Assembly (NCBI GenBank): GCA_947359465.1
Contig: OX375874.1
Location: forward strand, 94,621,172 to 94,685,171
Direction of reading: 5' to 3'
Source: Metellina segmentata
Taxonomy: Eukaryota; Arthropoda; Arachnida; Araneae; Tetragnathidae
Length of the DNA: 64,000 nucleotides
Shown here: piece by piece, positions 1 to 12,436 of the stretch
Layout: each line of letters starts with the position of its first letter
Numbering within the stretch: position 1 is the first letter of the stretch
Made by a program: the position numbers and the translations under genes
The notes under the pieces: generated by a model
Database searches by the model: none
What the model saw: only the letters and a program-made list of their open reading frames with translations
Told to the model about the DNA's origin: nothing

Positions 1-44
1 TAAGCTATTTTATTTTCTTCATTATGTATAAATGAACTTTTTTT

Positions 45-245
45 CCAATGGCGGGCATTGGACACTATCCTTGACCACTACAAGGCCGGAAGTGATGGTC
101 ACTTGTGAAGGGGCACCCAGTGGGTAGACCATCATTGCCTCTAACATAGGACAGCACAATTTACATCCATGCCCTGGGGCCTGATACGAACCATGAACCT
201 TCCGATACAGAGGCCAACACCTTGACCACTAGCTTGAACTAGCTT
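45..245 (-). repeat. tRNA-derived SINE, 5' head and part of body
   Basis: Read on the minus strand, the segment starts with a tRNA-like head: an A-box-like TAGTGGTCAAGG and a B-box-like GGTTCATGGTTCGTATC about 35 nt later. It continues into GCATGGATGTA, which also follows the head of the copy at 24.48 kb. The 3' body and tail seen in other copies (positions 16.03, 22.75 and 24.48 kb) are missing. Pol III promoter identity is inferred from box spacing. Confidence 0.6.
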
Positions 246-446
246 TCTGAAATTCTATTAATTTTAATTGTTTACTCATATGGTAATAGGCCTAAGATAT
301 CTGTTTAATTTGACATCTAAGCCTAAGCTATGTTTAATTGATTACTCATATAAGTGTTAGGCCGAAGATGTTCTAAAATATACCAAATGTTTATATTGTT
401 TTTTTATTTACTTTAAAGAAACTTTAATTTTTTTAGGAATAAAATA

Positions 447-578
447 ATGCTATTGATTTGTGGATCTGGACGGAAACAAGCTCCTGAATGGCTTGAAGTC
501 ACTCGAATTGAAAATTCTAGTAAAGTCAGATGTAAACACTGCAATACAGAAATGAAGTCAAGTGTATCATTAATTTAA
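447..578 (+). pseudogene. BED-type zinc-finger scrap (hAT/ZBED-like)
   Basis: A 43-residue open frame follows a T-rich acceptor-like TTTTTTTAG. It contains GRKQAPEWLEV and then CKHC, the spacing of an aromatic residue and first Cys pair in BED fingers of hAT transposases. The distal His/Cys pair is absent before the stop. It is probably a leftover of a hAT element; a host ZBED exon is the less likely alternative. Confidence 0.35.
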
Positions 579-2336
579 GGAATTATATAAGGTGCTCCAA
601 ATAAAAACTAAATTAATCTGCTCCTCTATATTGCAATATGGCATGCTGCTTTTTCTTCCTGAATATTTGGGAGAAAGAATGAAGTATTAAACTCCAGTAG
701 CGATTTTGACCTAACCCTTTTTGTCCTGACATGGAAGACATATAGATATCTATCTATTACTTAAATTTCGGCTTGTTACCAGATAGAGATCTGCTATGGG
801 AGACCCTCTACAGTTCTGAGGCAGCACCGAAGCTGGCAGCTGCGGTCCTTCGGACCTTTGACAATATTTGAGACTTTATTGGCAATCCATAGACACATCA
901 TCAAAGAACAGGCTCATTCCAAATCACGAGAACCAACTTCAAACTCGAGGGTTCCAGACCATCATTTACCTCAATTAACTTTTCGTTTTGAAAACGCGTG
1001 AGAGTTTGTGTCGAAACTCAAAAGAAATAAGTTTACTACTAGCAAATGAGGCAATCGAGACGAGACAGTAAATTTAATAAATTTCAGTGCAGTAAAATTC
1101 TGTGCTCTTATGATTTTTTTTCTTCTTACTTATTGTCTTTGTTACCTCTTATGATTCTCTATTCTATTCTACTCCTTCTCTTATCTGGAACCTTTTAATC
1201 AATATAATCTGCATTATATACACAAGATAACGAGTAGAAGGAATGAGCCCAATAGCGATAATTTTTCAGAAAAGATGCTGTTCAGAGTTATCAGTTTTGT
1301 GTGTTTTTGACTAGGACAGAGCGTACATAACTGCACTCGTACAGTAGGTATTAAATTATATTTCATAAATATAAACGTTTCATAAAAACTGCATGAATAT
1401 GTAGCAATTAGTTTTAGCTGATATATATTCTTGGAAACTTTGTTGAAGCTTACAAATATACTATTTTAAATTTTTTTTTAAACATCAGTTTATAAAAAAA
1501 TTCTGCATTTTCTCTTAAGAGCATAAAAATTAGAATTTATTCTCTTTTTATAGCACAGTTCTTTATAATTGTGTATTAACTTTGGTTTCATTCAGTGATT
1601 TTTTTCAGTAGTTAGTAAGAGATAAAAAGTATATTTTGTTTCAAGGGGGAGATTTGTATTATTTTGAATGTATATTGTTGTTTAAAATGTTTTTACATCG
1701 ATTCTTTACTTTCCGAATATTTGTATTATTTTGAATGTATATTGTTGTTTAAAATGTTTTTACATCGATTCTTTACTTTCCGAATATTTGTAAAGGAACT
1801 GAAGTCTACTTCATTGTTATTCTTTGCTCTCACATGTAAACAAATGAATAATTTCTGCTCAAAGCTTATAATATATGCTACATTAAATCGTGTCATTTAA
1901 ATTTGTGGGAACATTTACATTACATTTCGAACTTTAAACATTTTTATATCTTTTATCTCTTTTGAAAACCGAAAATAACAGAAAAAATGTGAAGAAAAGT
2001 TATATGGAAATTATGAAAACAAATTTCTATCTGAGGGATAAAAATAATTTTTAATCCTGATTCCTCTGAAAAGTAAAATATCACAGTCACAGAAAATGGG
2101 GTCATTTATTTTTTGCCTAATTTTAAAAATCTATAAACCCTTATTATTTTATAAAAGTATGTGGCATTTCTGTTAAAACAGTAGAGTTTTATAAAACTTA
2201 CAAAATTCTCACTTTTCATTCTCAAATATTTTGTTCTCAAAGAGAGTTTGACCTATTCATAACATTACATTTCACTTCAGTCATAATAGAACTCACAACG
2301 CTGGATGTATGTATCTCTACTGCGTCAATAAAAACT
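579..2336. other. AT-rich intergenic DNA, no gene seen
   Basis: No frame shows recognisable protein similarity and no transposon ends were found. The only structure noticed is the 67-bp tandem duplication at 1653-1786. Confidence 0.6.
1653..1786. repeat. 67-bp tandem duplication
   Basis: Two adjacent copies with a period of exactly 67 bp (the same TTGTATTATTTTGAATG start at about 1655 and 1722) look identical by eye, suggesting a recent slippage event. Confidence 0.85.
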
Positions 2337-2720
2337 TTTCAGGCTTAGGAGCCAGTTTTGCAGACTAACGTCCTTTTTTTGAAATCACCATGCCATCTAC
2401 AGATCGAAGACTCACCAAAATATTTGTCTTAGTAAGCTTCTTTCAATAACTTAACTGTTTTTTCCCAAATGATAGCAAAATTTTATGGCAGAACGCATTT
2501 CGTTTTTAACTTTGAATCACTCACCTCCATTTCTGAATAGCAAATTAAAACAGTTCTTTAAACAAGCACGAAACTTGGAAAACAAAATCTTCTGCCTCGT
2601 TTAGAATATTTATAATTGTACAGTTAACAGTTTGAAAATATCGCCGGCACTTTTATTTTTTAGTTTCGCGGTGTTGCCACTGCGTAAAAAATTCACTCAG
2701 TTTTTATGGAATGCCCTTTG
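2337..2720 (-). mobile_element. mariner fragment, 5' end of same family as 58.68 kb
   Basis: On the minus strand this begins after a TA with CAAAGGGCATTCCATAAAA and runs through the same leader and start-codon region as the mariner at 58682-60007. Decayed transposase codons follow (start MEVSDSKLK, then frameshifts). It stops abruptly near 2337, so about 70% of the element is missing. The shared outer TIR fixes the true end of the family at the flanking TA. Confidence 0.8.
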
Positions 2721-3044
2721 TACAAGAAGAACCAGTATCAATTAAAATTCTCATAAAATGTTTCTGCTTATTTCCCGAAATGCTTACAAAAAATGTTTGC
2801 AACATAACTTTTTCCTTAGAAGAATGACCTAAAGCGCAATCCATCTGTATTTGTTTAAAAAAAAATCATCTTTTGTTTTAATTTTCTTTTACCCATCCAG
2901 CGCTGAACAGATGAATGTTTACTAGATTTAAGAATATATACATTTGGTATACTTCACTTTTCTTGTCCTGATAGGACTCATTAATTAATGCTGACGCTGT
3001 CGACTGAGTTCGTCTGGCGCCACCGTTGTTTTGTTGATCTAGCT

Positions 3045-4003
3045 CAGGGGTTGCCAACCTTTTACATACCATGCGCCAATTTTTCTCATATACGAGTTCA
3101 GATGCGGCATACAATTCAAGCACCTTTTTTACCTTACGTTCATGGTCTTGCCATATCCTTAGTAACTCTTTTAATAAAAGTATGTTTATCGACATAATTA
3201 ACATTTTAAAATTATTGAACTATATTGTATGTAAAACAATGTCTATTACAGAGAATTCTTCAAATTTGAAACAGTCATTCGCGACCTCGTTTTCAATACC
3301 TTTATAACCAACATGGCGTGCAAATATTTGGAAACAAGGCTTCTCCGTCAGAATAGGTTTTTTTCCCCCGCCAATGTTAAAGCAATTTCATAGGACGCTT
3401 CTGTCATCGCCTCGTCTTCACAACTTACATTAGCAAAAATATTTTGTCTTCTGATTTCTTCCATTTTTTTGTCACACATTCTTTACGTAACTCCGACCTA
3501 GAACAAGTTTAATTTTTCATTCTATGTTAGCCTGATGCTGTGTTTTATAGTGTTTATTAAGATCATGTCTTCTATTACGTAAAAGAGTAGTTTCACAAAC
3601 AATGCAAAAAACGATTTTCCTGATGGACTTGCTGTAAATAACTAATTTTCTGTTCGTTAAATTCACTTTTTCTCTCATACTTTTTGCGCTTCTTTTGCAC
3701 AGTGATAAATAACAGTAATGTAAGAAAAAAACATTAAATAGTACACAAAATCTTGAAAAAGAACAAACAGATCACAAGTACGTCGTATCACACAGAATAT
3801 AAATTGCAAACTCAAAAAATTGCGACGAAATGAGGAGTTAGAAAGCTCTATGAATTGAACTGAGAGTACTATGGTGTTGAAAATATAAAGATATTTTCAG
3901 TTATCTACTTCAAAAGAATAAGGAGCCACAATAATGCAATGCGTCACTTGTAATCATCCAAAGCGCCAAGCTTGGCGCATGCGCCACAGGTTGGACACCC
4001 CTG
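3045..4003 (-). mobile_element. hAT-type non-autonomous element with 8-bp TSD
   Basis: The left end is CAGGGGTTGCCAACCTTT; the right end reads inward as CAGGGGTGTCCAACCTGT, giving short hAT-like inverted repeats. Both sides carry the 8-bp duplication ATCTAGCT (3037-3044 and 4004-4011). The interior keeps a minus-strand scrap around 3290-3440 that reads like the N-terminal half of a hAT transposase (EAMTEASYEIALTLAGEK) with a frameshift. It is best seen as an internally deleted copy of an autonomous hAT. Confidence 0.85.
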
Positions 4004-4130
4004 ATCTAGCTTATTGACGAGGCGGTTTTGATTATAATCAGGTGTTATAAATTCAAAAAAAGTCCCTTTTCTAGTGCTGCGACGATAAAAAGTTGATCAA
4101 CTCATTGACTTCACAACTAGTTAGATTTAT

Positions 4131-5000
4131 TTATCTTTTGTTAAATTCAAAAAGTAAGTCACGGGGAATTAATTTGGTTAAAATAGGAACCAATATACTT
4201 GAATAACTACCCTTTTTTACCGATAAGCTTTCTAAACTTCTGATATATTTTTGTTTATGATTAAAATGGTTCCAAAAACCTCTTATGTCATCAAAATTTT
4301 TCATTGGTTTCGTATTAAGTAATTTATTGATAGGTGCATGTATTAGTATATCTTTTATTTCCAAATCTTTCAGTTAGTAACTCCACAGAAGTTTCATAAT
4401 TTTCTTCGGTGAGATCAAAGTCTTATATAGTGTTATAGGCTGTTCCGCCCAAAAAGGATTTGAGATAATTAAATTTACTTATAAACATCGAGATTTTTTT
4501 TTTATGTATGACTGATGAAAAAGAGTTCTAGAAAGACAGCTTTCGCCGTAGAATTTCTGAATTATGAGCTTTGGTAATTTAATGATTTGATTTTTACTTT
4601 TACGGTTTTCTATTGGGGTTTCACTTAATTGTTCAGAGTTGTTAGATGTACACAGTTAATGTCGTTCGCTATTAATTTCTTTCTTCTTTTTGTTCGCGTT
4701 GTACGTGAATGTAGTGATTTTCTCTCGAAATTCTTCGACACCTTCTAATTCTTCGTCTAGATCATCAACGCACGTTAAATTTTCGATATCGGCAGTACTT
4801 GTTTTAATTCACCCGATTTTTCTTTCAAATGTTCCAAGGAAAGTTGCAGGCCCGGACTTCGAGGCCCGGATTCAGCAGTTCTGTTTTCGTTTTGTTAATA
4901 ATTTTTGTAACAGCAGCCCTTATGTGACCGCGTTTCTTTTCGAATTTATTAATTTAGTCCGTCATTTTGTTTCACAGTTCATCAATTAATTTCTAAAATA
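4131..5000 (-). pseudogene. BEL/Pao retrotransposon gag-region relic (DUF1759-like)
   Basis: The 77-residue frame at 4131-4364 contains RSLESLSVKKGSYSSILVPI, the core of the DUF1759 region found in BEL/Pao polyproteins. Upstream on the same strand, broken frames to about 5000 resemble the charged N-terminal part of the same polyprotein, including a KLPKLIIQKFYG-like linker. Several stops and frameshifts break it. The primer-binding site and a candidate LTR lie immediately upstream in the expected order (LTR, PBS, gag). Protease, reverse transcriptase and integrase were not seen, so the element is 3' truncated. Confidence 0.7.
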
Positions 5001-5035
5001 ACATATAGACTGTAACTTTGTACTTTGAGGTGGCA

Positions 5036-5053
5036 GTCCGTGTTCGGGCGCCA
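5036..5053 (-). promoter_or_regulatory. tRNA-Lys primer-binding site of BEL/Pao relic
   Basis: On the minus strand the 18-mer TGGCGCCCGAACACGGAC differs by one base from the complement of the 3' end of tRNA-Lys(UUU). It sits between the candidate LTR and the gag-like frame, where a minus-strand primer site should be. Confidence 0.75.
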
Positions 5054-5054
5054 G

Positions 5055-5246
5055 ATTGTTATTTTCTCTTCAAAACAACATAAAAAGTTTTTAGTGTCAG
5101 TTTATATAAAGTAAGAATTAGTCACCTGTCATTCCAGGCTGCTACTAAAAGGTAGTAAGATCAAAAATGTGGGACATCGATTCTAGAAAGATGCAGATCT
5201 TGATACACAAATAAACGCGTTTAATGACAGCACATTTGTCTTAACA
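5055..5246 (-). repeat. candidate 5' LTR of BEL/Pao relic
   Basis: Read on the minus strand the segment starts TGTTAAGACA and ends AATAACA, i.e. TG...CA, about 190 bp long, with a TATATAAA-like box roughly 40-60 bp before its end. It lies three bases from the primer-binding site. No second LTR copy was found in the window, so the outer limit is inferred from the TG/CA rule only. Confidence 0.5.
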
Positions 5247-5289
5247 ATAACTTCTAAAGAAAGAAAAGAATTTCTGAAAATATTTTCAT

Positions 5290-6090
5290 GGTAAGATCTT
5301 TAATTTTTAAAGAGAATCCGCCAAGTCAAAGGACTATTGCAGTCATTAAAATGTTCGATTTCAACTGTAAATAAAATTTTGTACTGTGATTTGAATCTTA
5401 AAAATGCCAAAAAATACAATGTACAAACGTCTATCTCCATGACATATTGCAGAACACAGAACTCGCTACAGAATTTAACTGCAGAAAGGTCTAAAAATGT
5501 TGTGACAATAGACGAGGTGTGAGTATATTTAAATGATTGAAATAAATAGAATAATTTATTGTAAAAGAGGATAAAGAAATCTTAAAACACGCGCGTTTGG
5601 TTCAAAGAATCTGAAGAAACTCTCTCAAATGGATTTATGATTATTGCCGGTTTTGCACATAATGGAGTTAATTGGTTAAAAGTAAAGAGAGTGGAAAAAA
5701 TGAAAGAATCAACTCTCCAAAACTTGCAAGACCAAATTTTATCCCCAATATTCAAAAAAGAAATACCATATCTTTACCAATAGTGCCAGAAATCAGTAAA
5801 GCTGCATCAGAATAAAGAAAGCAGCCACACATCTAAATCCGCTATTAAATTCTTGGAAAAAATAGAACAAGAAACTGGTATCAAGTCAATAACCTTTATT
5901 TATATTACTGCTAAATCTCTAAATGTCTCACCCATGAACTTTTGGACTTCTAAACAAAGCATTATCAAAACGTCGACCAAAAACCATTCAAGCACTTTGG
6001 TAAACTGTGGAATAAGAATGGGACAAGTACCTCTGTCGATACTACAAAAGTCATTATTATCATAGAAATTAAGGCATAGAAAGATAATTA
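5290..6090 (+). pseudogene. DD41D (rosa-like) mariner transposase relic
   Basis: Plus-strand frames in order give an HTH-like SISTVNKILYCDLNLK, the first catalytic region NVVTIDEV (about 5505), a middle block GFMIIAGFAHNGVN, and a C-terminal block with SHTSKSAIKFLEK, SPMNFW and LSILQKSLLS. The frame is broken repeatedly. The second and third catalytic Asp positions both read Asn (HQN and SPMN). The spacing between those positions is 41 residues, the hallmark of the DD41D group. No TIRs were identified. It is certainly non-functional. Confidence 0.7.
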
Positions 6091-7147
6091 ACAGTAATGG
6101 CTATTAAATAGAACAACGATAACACAAATATCTCATGTAAAAACTGATTTTCAGACCATTAAAATCGTACAAAAAAATGTCCGAACAGCTTAGTAGTATA
6201 TAGTGTTTATTTTTATGATTACTCAGTGGCATGCAGTTTTCGATCGTCCCTTTCAACGAACTAGATATCTACCTACAGAGTTTCTTTTATATTTATCCTT
6301 TATACACAGTAAATAAAAATAATAAAACTCCTCGCCTACTGACTAATTAAGTCGTATTAACTATCTAGTCATTGGAGTCGAACTCTTTCGTTAAGTAAAG
6401 AGTGTCTAAAAAGTAGTTTAGATAAAATTTTTATTAATAAATTAATTAGCATTTCATTTTGAAACATGCTATTTTTGAAATTGAACTAAATTTATTTAAA
6501 TATTCTAGTGATTCACATTCCTGGATAATCAGGAAACTCAAATTTCGAAATTTTATACAAGCTTTCACAACATGCTGCCTCATTTAAAAGAAACCATATA
6601 TACATGATTTGAAACACTTTTGTTTGTTTAATGTATGAATGTTCTAAGTAGGTGTTTATGTTTAAAAATCCTTTTTTTTTATTCCGATGCTTCTCTTTCA
6701 TATCTGTTTTTATTATAAAGTTTTCATTTCTAGCTCTCACTTAAACACGAATGCAGGATTTTTCCTCAAAGTGTCTAAAATAAGCTGAAATCGTGTCTTG
6801 TAAATTTGTGAAGACGTTCCCTAATTTTGAATGATTTAAATACTTTTGTATTCATTACCTATTTTGGGAAAAAAATATTTGCAGAAATATTGCAAAGAAA
6901 AGCTATACAGACGTGTAGCTCATTAGGATTAGAAATTGCTACATGAGATATGAAAACTTTAATTATAACTCTTGAAAAGTAGAATTTCTTGGTATTTGGG
7001 GTCTTATTTGTGAACAATTTATCTATATTCTTATTCATTTAGGAGAGCACGGAGGCCTTTTATTAAACCCTCAAGGATTTTATAAAAATATTTTTTTGTT
7101 CGTGAATATACTAATATGTGATAATTAACTTTTCAATAACATTAATC
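6091..7147. other. AT-rich 5' flank of the sulfotransferase, no gene seen
   Basis: Short frames only, none with recognisable motifs. A non-coding 5' exon and promoter of the sulfotransferase may lie here or further left, but no clear TATA/initiator pair could be assigned. Confidence 0.5.
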
Positions 7148-7350
7148 TTAAAAATATTTAAGTTTGAGTTTTCTGCTTGATGATAGTTTCGAAGTTTCTC
7201 TGTGAAGTTTCCAATCGTATTGTCAATCTTGGCTTTCAAAATTATCGTGCATTGAATTATAAAATTGTGGAGCTATTTTGAATTCCTAAAACTAATACAA
7301 ACGGAGTTAAATAAACTACTGTTTAACATAATGGTGTGTTTTATTTTGTT
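7148..7350. repeat. about 200-bp direct repeat, copy 1 (upstream of SULT exon 1)
   Basis: From TTAAGTTTGAGTTTTCTGC to ATGGTGTGTTTTATTTTG this segment is matched by 8033-8236 in intron 1, with scattered substitutions. Similarity stops a few bases before the TTAG acceptor that precedes coding exon 1. Confidence 0.85.
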
Positions 7351-7390
7351 AGAACCTTCAGAAGCATTTAAGGTATACCATACGAAAAGA

Positions 7391-7774
7391 ATGTCGTCCT
7401 CGGAACCTACCGAACAGAAGCCGAAGGTACCATATTATCAGGATGTGGATGGATTTCGGATCCCAGGTATGTTCTCTGCAGAGATGTACAAGTCTGCTTT
7501 GGCTTACAAGCCTCGCTCAGACGACTTATTTATCGTCACATACCCCAAATGTGGAACGACATGGGTGCAGAACATAATTGCCTGTATCTTCAATGACGGG
7601 AAACCATTCACTTCGGCCATGGAGTTCTTCTCACAGACTCCCTTTTTGGAGATGACAGGGGCAGATGCAGCGGCCAAAATGAAGAGACCAGGCGCCATCA
7701 AATTGCACCTTCCATTTCATCTCACGCCTTGGTCACCAGAGGCGAAGTACATTTTCGTTGCAAGAAATCCAAAA
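7391..7774 (+). CDS. SULT coding exon 1
   Basis: This exon encodes residues 1-128, with the PAPS loop and the catalytic His. It ends at AATCCAAAA|GTAAGT, a strong donor, phase 0, splitting the RNPK/D motif between exons. Confidence 0.9.
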
Positions 7775-10700
7775 GTAAGTGCCTACAGATTTTAAATTTC
7801 TGCTTTCTATCTTTTTGATCAATTTCTAGTTCGTAGAACTAATCTAGTAGTGAAGTAACTACTTCCGGTTTGTTTCAGGTTGTAATATATTCATTCGATT
7901 AAAATATTACTTCGAATGATCATATAGTTATTAAGTATTCAGACTAATAATAAACATTTATCTAGACCATACAGAAATGGTATTGGAGAATGATACTGTC
8001 TTTAATGTTTCGTAGAATACGGACTTTATGAAATGTAAAAAGTACTTAAGTTTGAGTTTTCTGCTTGATGATAATTTCAAAGTTTCTCTGCGAATTCTCC
8101 AATCGTATTCCCAATCTTGGCTTTCAAAATTACTGTGCTTTGAATTATAAAATTGTAAAGCTATTTTGAATTCCTAAAACGAATACAAACGGAGTTAAAT
8201 AAACTCCTGTTTAACATAATGGTGTGTTTTATTTTGACGTTTCTTAGAGGTGTATACAGATAAAGAGATAACAGACATTTGAAATGTATGTAATGCATAC
8301 GTCAAAGACGGTAGTCTTTTCCCAATCATTTTAAAAACATATTTTGTTAGTTTCGTAGTAAATCTTACTTGAAAACTAAAATTTTATTTATTAAATTTAT
8401 AAAATTATATAACATTTTCAATCTTAAACTTTGGAACAGTTTTCAACCACTCTGAAAATTCTCAAGATATATATGTTGTGGAGGTGGCAGACATATTGTC
8501 GGTTTTCATTGTGGCCGAGTTAAAGTGTAATGCGTGTTCAAAGTTTGAATTAAAGAGATAAATTTCGGGAAAAACACATTTGTATTTAAGCCAGTATTTA
8601 CAGATCCGTTGAAACATGGTACATACATCAGAATATACGTAGGAGGTTCTGTGTTGTGTGTAGGGCATTTGAAATGGGGTTCTAAATTCTTACTTCAACG
8701 GATTCTTAAAAGAATGAGAAGTCACAAATTAATTACAATTGGGGTTAGGGATTAAGAGGAAGATTATTTTATTGGTAAGTTTGTTAGAGGGAATGTTTAT
8801 TGGTAGAAAAGGTGGGGTTTCTATTAAGCCACACGTGCATATTATGTAGTGGAATGGATTGGTGATTAGAAAAGAAGCAAATGACTTGAGTGAGGGTCTG
8901 TTTAAAGCAATGGCTAGTGAGAAGGGAAAGTTCAGAAGGTGTAAGTGGTGACAAGATGTATTGGGTGCCAGATGGCTATTATAATGAAGCAAAGATTAGC
9001 GGGGAAAAGAAAAGAAAAAAAAGAGTTATTCCACACCGTTATGGGACTTATCTAGAGAGGAAATATAGTTTAGGGTGTTAATTTTAGTTCAATATATTAT
9101 TGAAACGATACTAAAATTAATACCCATGAATTAACAATCTTTATGTAGACCCTTGTTAGTTTTTTTTTTATCCTACGCCCAGCTCAAGGCCTTTCGGCCA
9201 TACGCTGTCTTGCCGTCCAATATAGCGAATAAAGTCCTTGGGGAGAAGTATCCCTGGTGTCAATGTACTGTAAACTTGAGCACTCCGCAAGGTGTTGTCT
9301 GTTCATAAAACCATCGCTACAAAGCGGACAGATCGGGGAGGTAGCCACCCCAATCTTATGTAGGTGTTGTTGGAGATAGTCATGTCCGGTTAATAAGCGG
9401 AAACAGGCCACTCCAATCCCTCTTGGTAGATCAGTAGGGATTCTTCCCTTGTTACTCAACTTGTTAGTTGTAGTTTTTATGACGTTTTTATGTACAAAGA
9501 ATAAAACTGTGCTCTCTTTTCAGGATTGCTGCGTTTCATTTTACCATCATACTGCAAAAATACCAGGATATCGTTTCGTAGGAGGCGAGTTCGACGATTT
9601 CTATGAGCTTTTCATAAATGGTGAAGTGGATTTTGGTGACTACTTCGACACTTTGCTCTCATGGTACGAGCACAGAAACGACCCCAATGTTTTATTCATC
9701 ACTTACGAGCAACTGAAGAAAGACAACAAACAATATGTCATGAAAATTGCTGAATTCATGGGCCCCAAATACAGGGTAAGACAAACAATTCAGTGGTTAG
9801 ATTGCATTTACTTAAGGTACTAGAAAAAGAAAAGGTGTGGTTACTGATTTAATCCGTGTGAACAAGAGTTTTTGCTTTTATTTATTCTCCTTTTAATCAA
9901 TATTTAATTCCAGTGCATTTATTTTGTTAAATGCTTTCGTCTGGACCGGTAAATTGAAAATTACCAAAAAAATTAGGATAAACTAGATTTATATATTCTG
10001 CTCTTAAAAATTTTATTTGCTTAATTTATGTTTGTATTTTGTCAAAATATACTCTATAACAAAAAAAAAATCGACGCTCCAAGAAGGAGTTGTCCGATTG
10101 CGATAAAAATTGGTGGATGTGAAGAACATACATAGAAAAACAAACTTAACTAAATTTCAGAACAATTGAATGATTTATTTCAGAGTTTGACCGTTACAAA
10201 GGGAGGAAGTCAATAAAACGTTGGCCCACCCCTGGCCTGGACGCAAGCTGTAACCCGGCGTGGAATAGACTGAAAAAGTTCCCGGATGGTGTTGTACGAA
10301 ATTTCTTGCTAAATGGTCAACATTCCGGAATGGTTGCAATCGCCTTCCTATAACGTTCCAAATCTTCTCAATGGGAGAGATTAAGAGACCTAGTTGTCCA
10401 AAGAAAAGTGTTGGTAAAGCTTGAAGACAATTCATATTCAAACAATTGACTCATCCAATTCAAATTTCTTTCTTTTGATGATATCGATATTCAGAAGCGA
10501 TACTTAATACTTATAAGCAATGTACAATTGTGTATTTCAATCCTGAATTACACATGACGTGGCCAGGAAAACTATTTTTCTCAAATGGCATTACATACCG
10601 CATTAATTGATCTGGTTTGCGTTACTTTTTACTTTTATACCTCTAACTTGTTAATTAATGAGTTCTAAGTAGCATATTCTATTTCTTTGCATTTTTAGGA

Positions 10701-10977
10701 AACTTTAGAAAAAGACGAGCAAATTCTTCGTGACGTTATTCTCCACAGTAGCTTTTCTTTCATGAAGGAACACCTCAACAAATATATGTTAGAACTCAAT
10801 GACATACCTATTGAACTAATTCAAAACAATCCGGATATTCCAGAAGGATTAAGAGCTCTCCTGACGAATTCTGAAAAGATTTTCACGAAAAATGCATCAG
10901 GAGAAAATGATTTCGTTAGAAAAGGTAAATTAGTATAAGAATGCATTCCAAAGAGTATTTGCCATGAAATTCTTAAT

Positions 10978-11027
<50 letters not shown>

Positions 11028-12403
11028 AAGAGACAGAGAGAGAGAGCGAGAGAGAGAGTATATTGTAATAATGTAATATTGTTGACCGCATCTAGAATAT
11101 GCTGTACAATTCTGGGCTCCATATATGAGGAAGAATATATAATTAATTGAAAGGGTTCAGCACAGAGCTACAAAAATAATAAAGGGGATAGCAAATCTCG
11201 ACTACAATGAACGTTTAAGTAAGCTAAACATGTATACACTGGAAAGAAAAAGGATGAAGGGGGATTTGCTTTTTAAGTTGGTAACAACACAGAGGGCTTA
11301 AATTTCAATAGGGATAACAGAACAAGGGGCCATGGGTATAAATTGTATAAGACACATTTGAATCGGGATTTAAAGAAAAACTACTACTTTATAGGGTAAG
11401 ACAGTTCGAACGCGTTGCCAGAAAATATAGTTAATTCAAAGGGAGTGTACGAATTTAAGGTATAATTGGATAGTCAGTGGGAATTGGGGAATTCATAAAC
11501 AAAGGACCAGCCTTGTTGGGCTTGAGCCTGTAGCTGGTCGTCAATATTTGTATTTGTATTTGTAACTATTCTGTAGGTACAATAAGAACATTGCGAGTAC
11601 ATAAAACCCCTGAGAGCACAATACAATATGCAGAATATAAGCACAAGTAATAATTTAACATATACAGTGAGTGTGGTTAAGAAAATAAACATGGAAACGC
11701 TATACAGGAATTAGCTTCTTTTTCTAATTCAGAATGAAAAAAAGACTACTATCACACAATTATAATACAAATTAGTCTCCAATATTAAAAAAAAAAATCG
11801 GTTTGTTACATAAAGAATATATCGGGATTTTCGTGACCCCAAACTTGACTCCTAGTTCACAGAGATGAAGACACTCTAGTAACCTTTCGGGTGATCAGAG
11901 TGTCATGTAGATTGCATTAACTAGTTGCATATTAGCTTAACGGTTGCACACATAAAGAATACTTGTCTAGAAAATTTGGATATTTATTAACTAAACTTAT
12001 CTACTCTATTTTACACTCCTACACACAACACTCTTTTCCCAATTCCAAAATTAATTTTCAGCACATTTCATATCATGATTACATTTTGCACATGAGTAAT
12101 TAAAAATACAGTAATTGATATTATATTTTTCGCGTGTTCATTAAATATAACATCAAAACATAACAACGTTTACAAGTACACCTAGTTGCGCGCGCATAAT
12201 AAAAAATTAAACTCACGGAGTGTGCACGCTCTCACACAGAATATTTGCTTTGTCCAAGTACAAAGTTATGGCTTGGGAACAAAACTTGTTGAGTAAAAGT
12301 GCATTTAAATTTTATTTGAGAAATTGATTTTAAAATTTTGCTCAAATTTGAAATAAATTGATTATTTTATTTCAATCTAGAGTTCCACAGCTGTAATTTT
12401 GTC

Positions 12404-12436
<33 letters not shown>

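Noticed and set aside
3020..3036. Second possible retroelement primer site (TGGCGCC on the minus strand near 3015)
   Set aside because: Only seven bases match and no LTR ends or gag-like frame adjoin it.
7504..7701. 65-residue minus-strand frame
   Set aside because: Antisense shadow of sulfotransferase exon 1.
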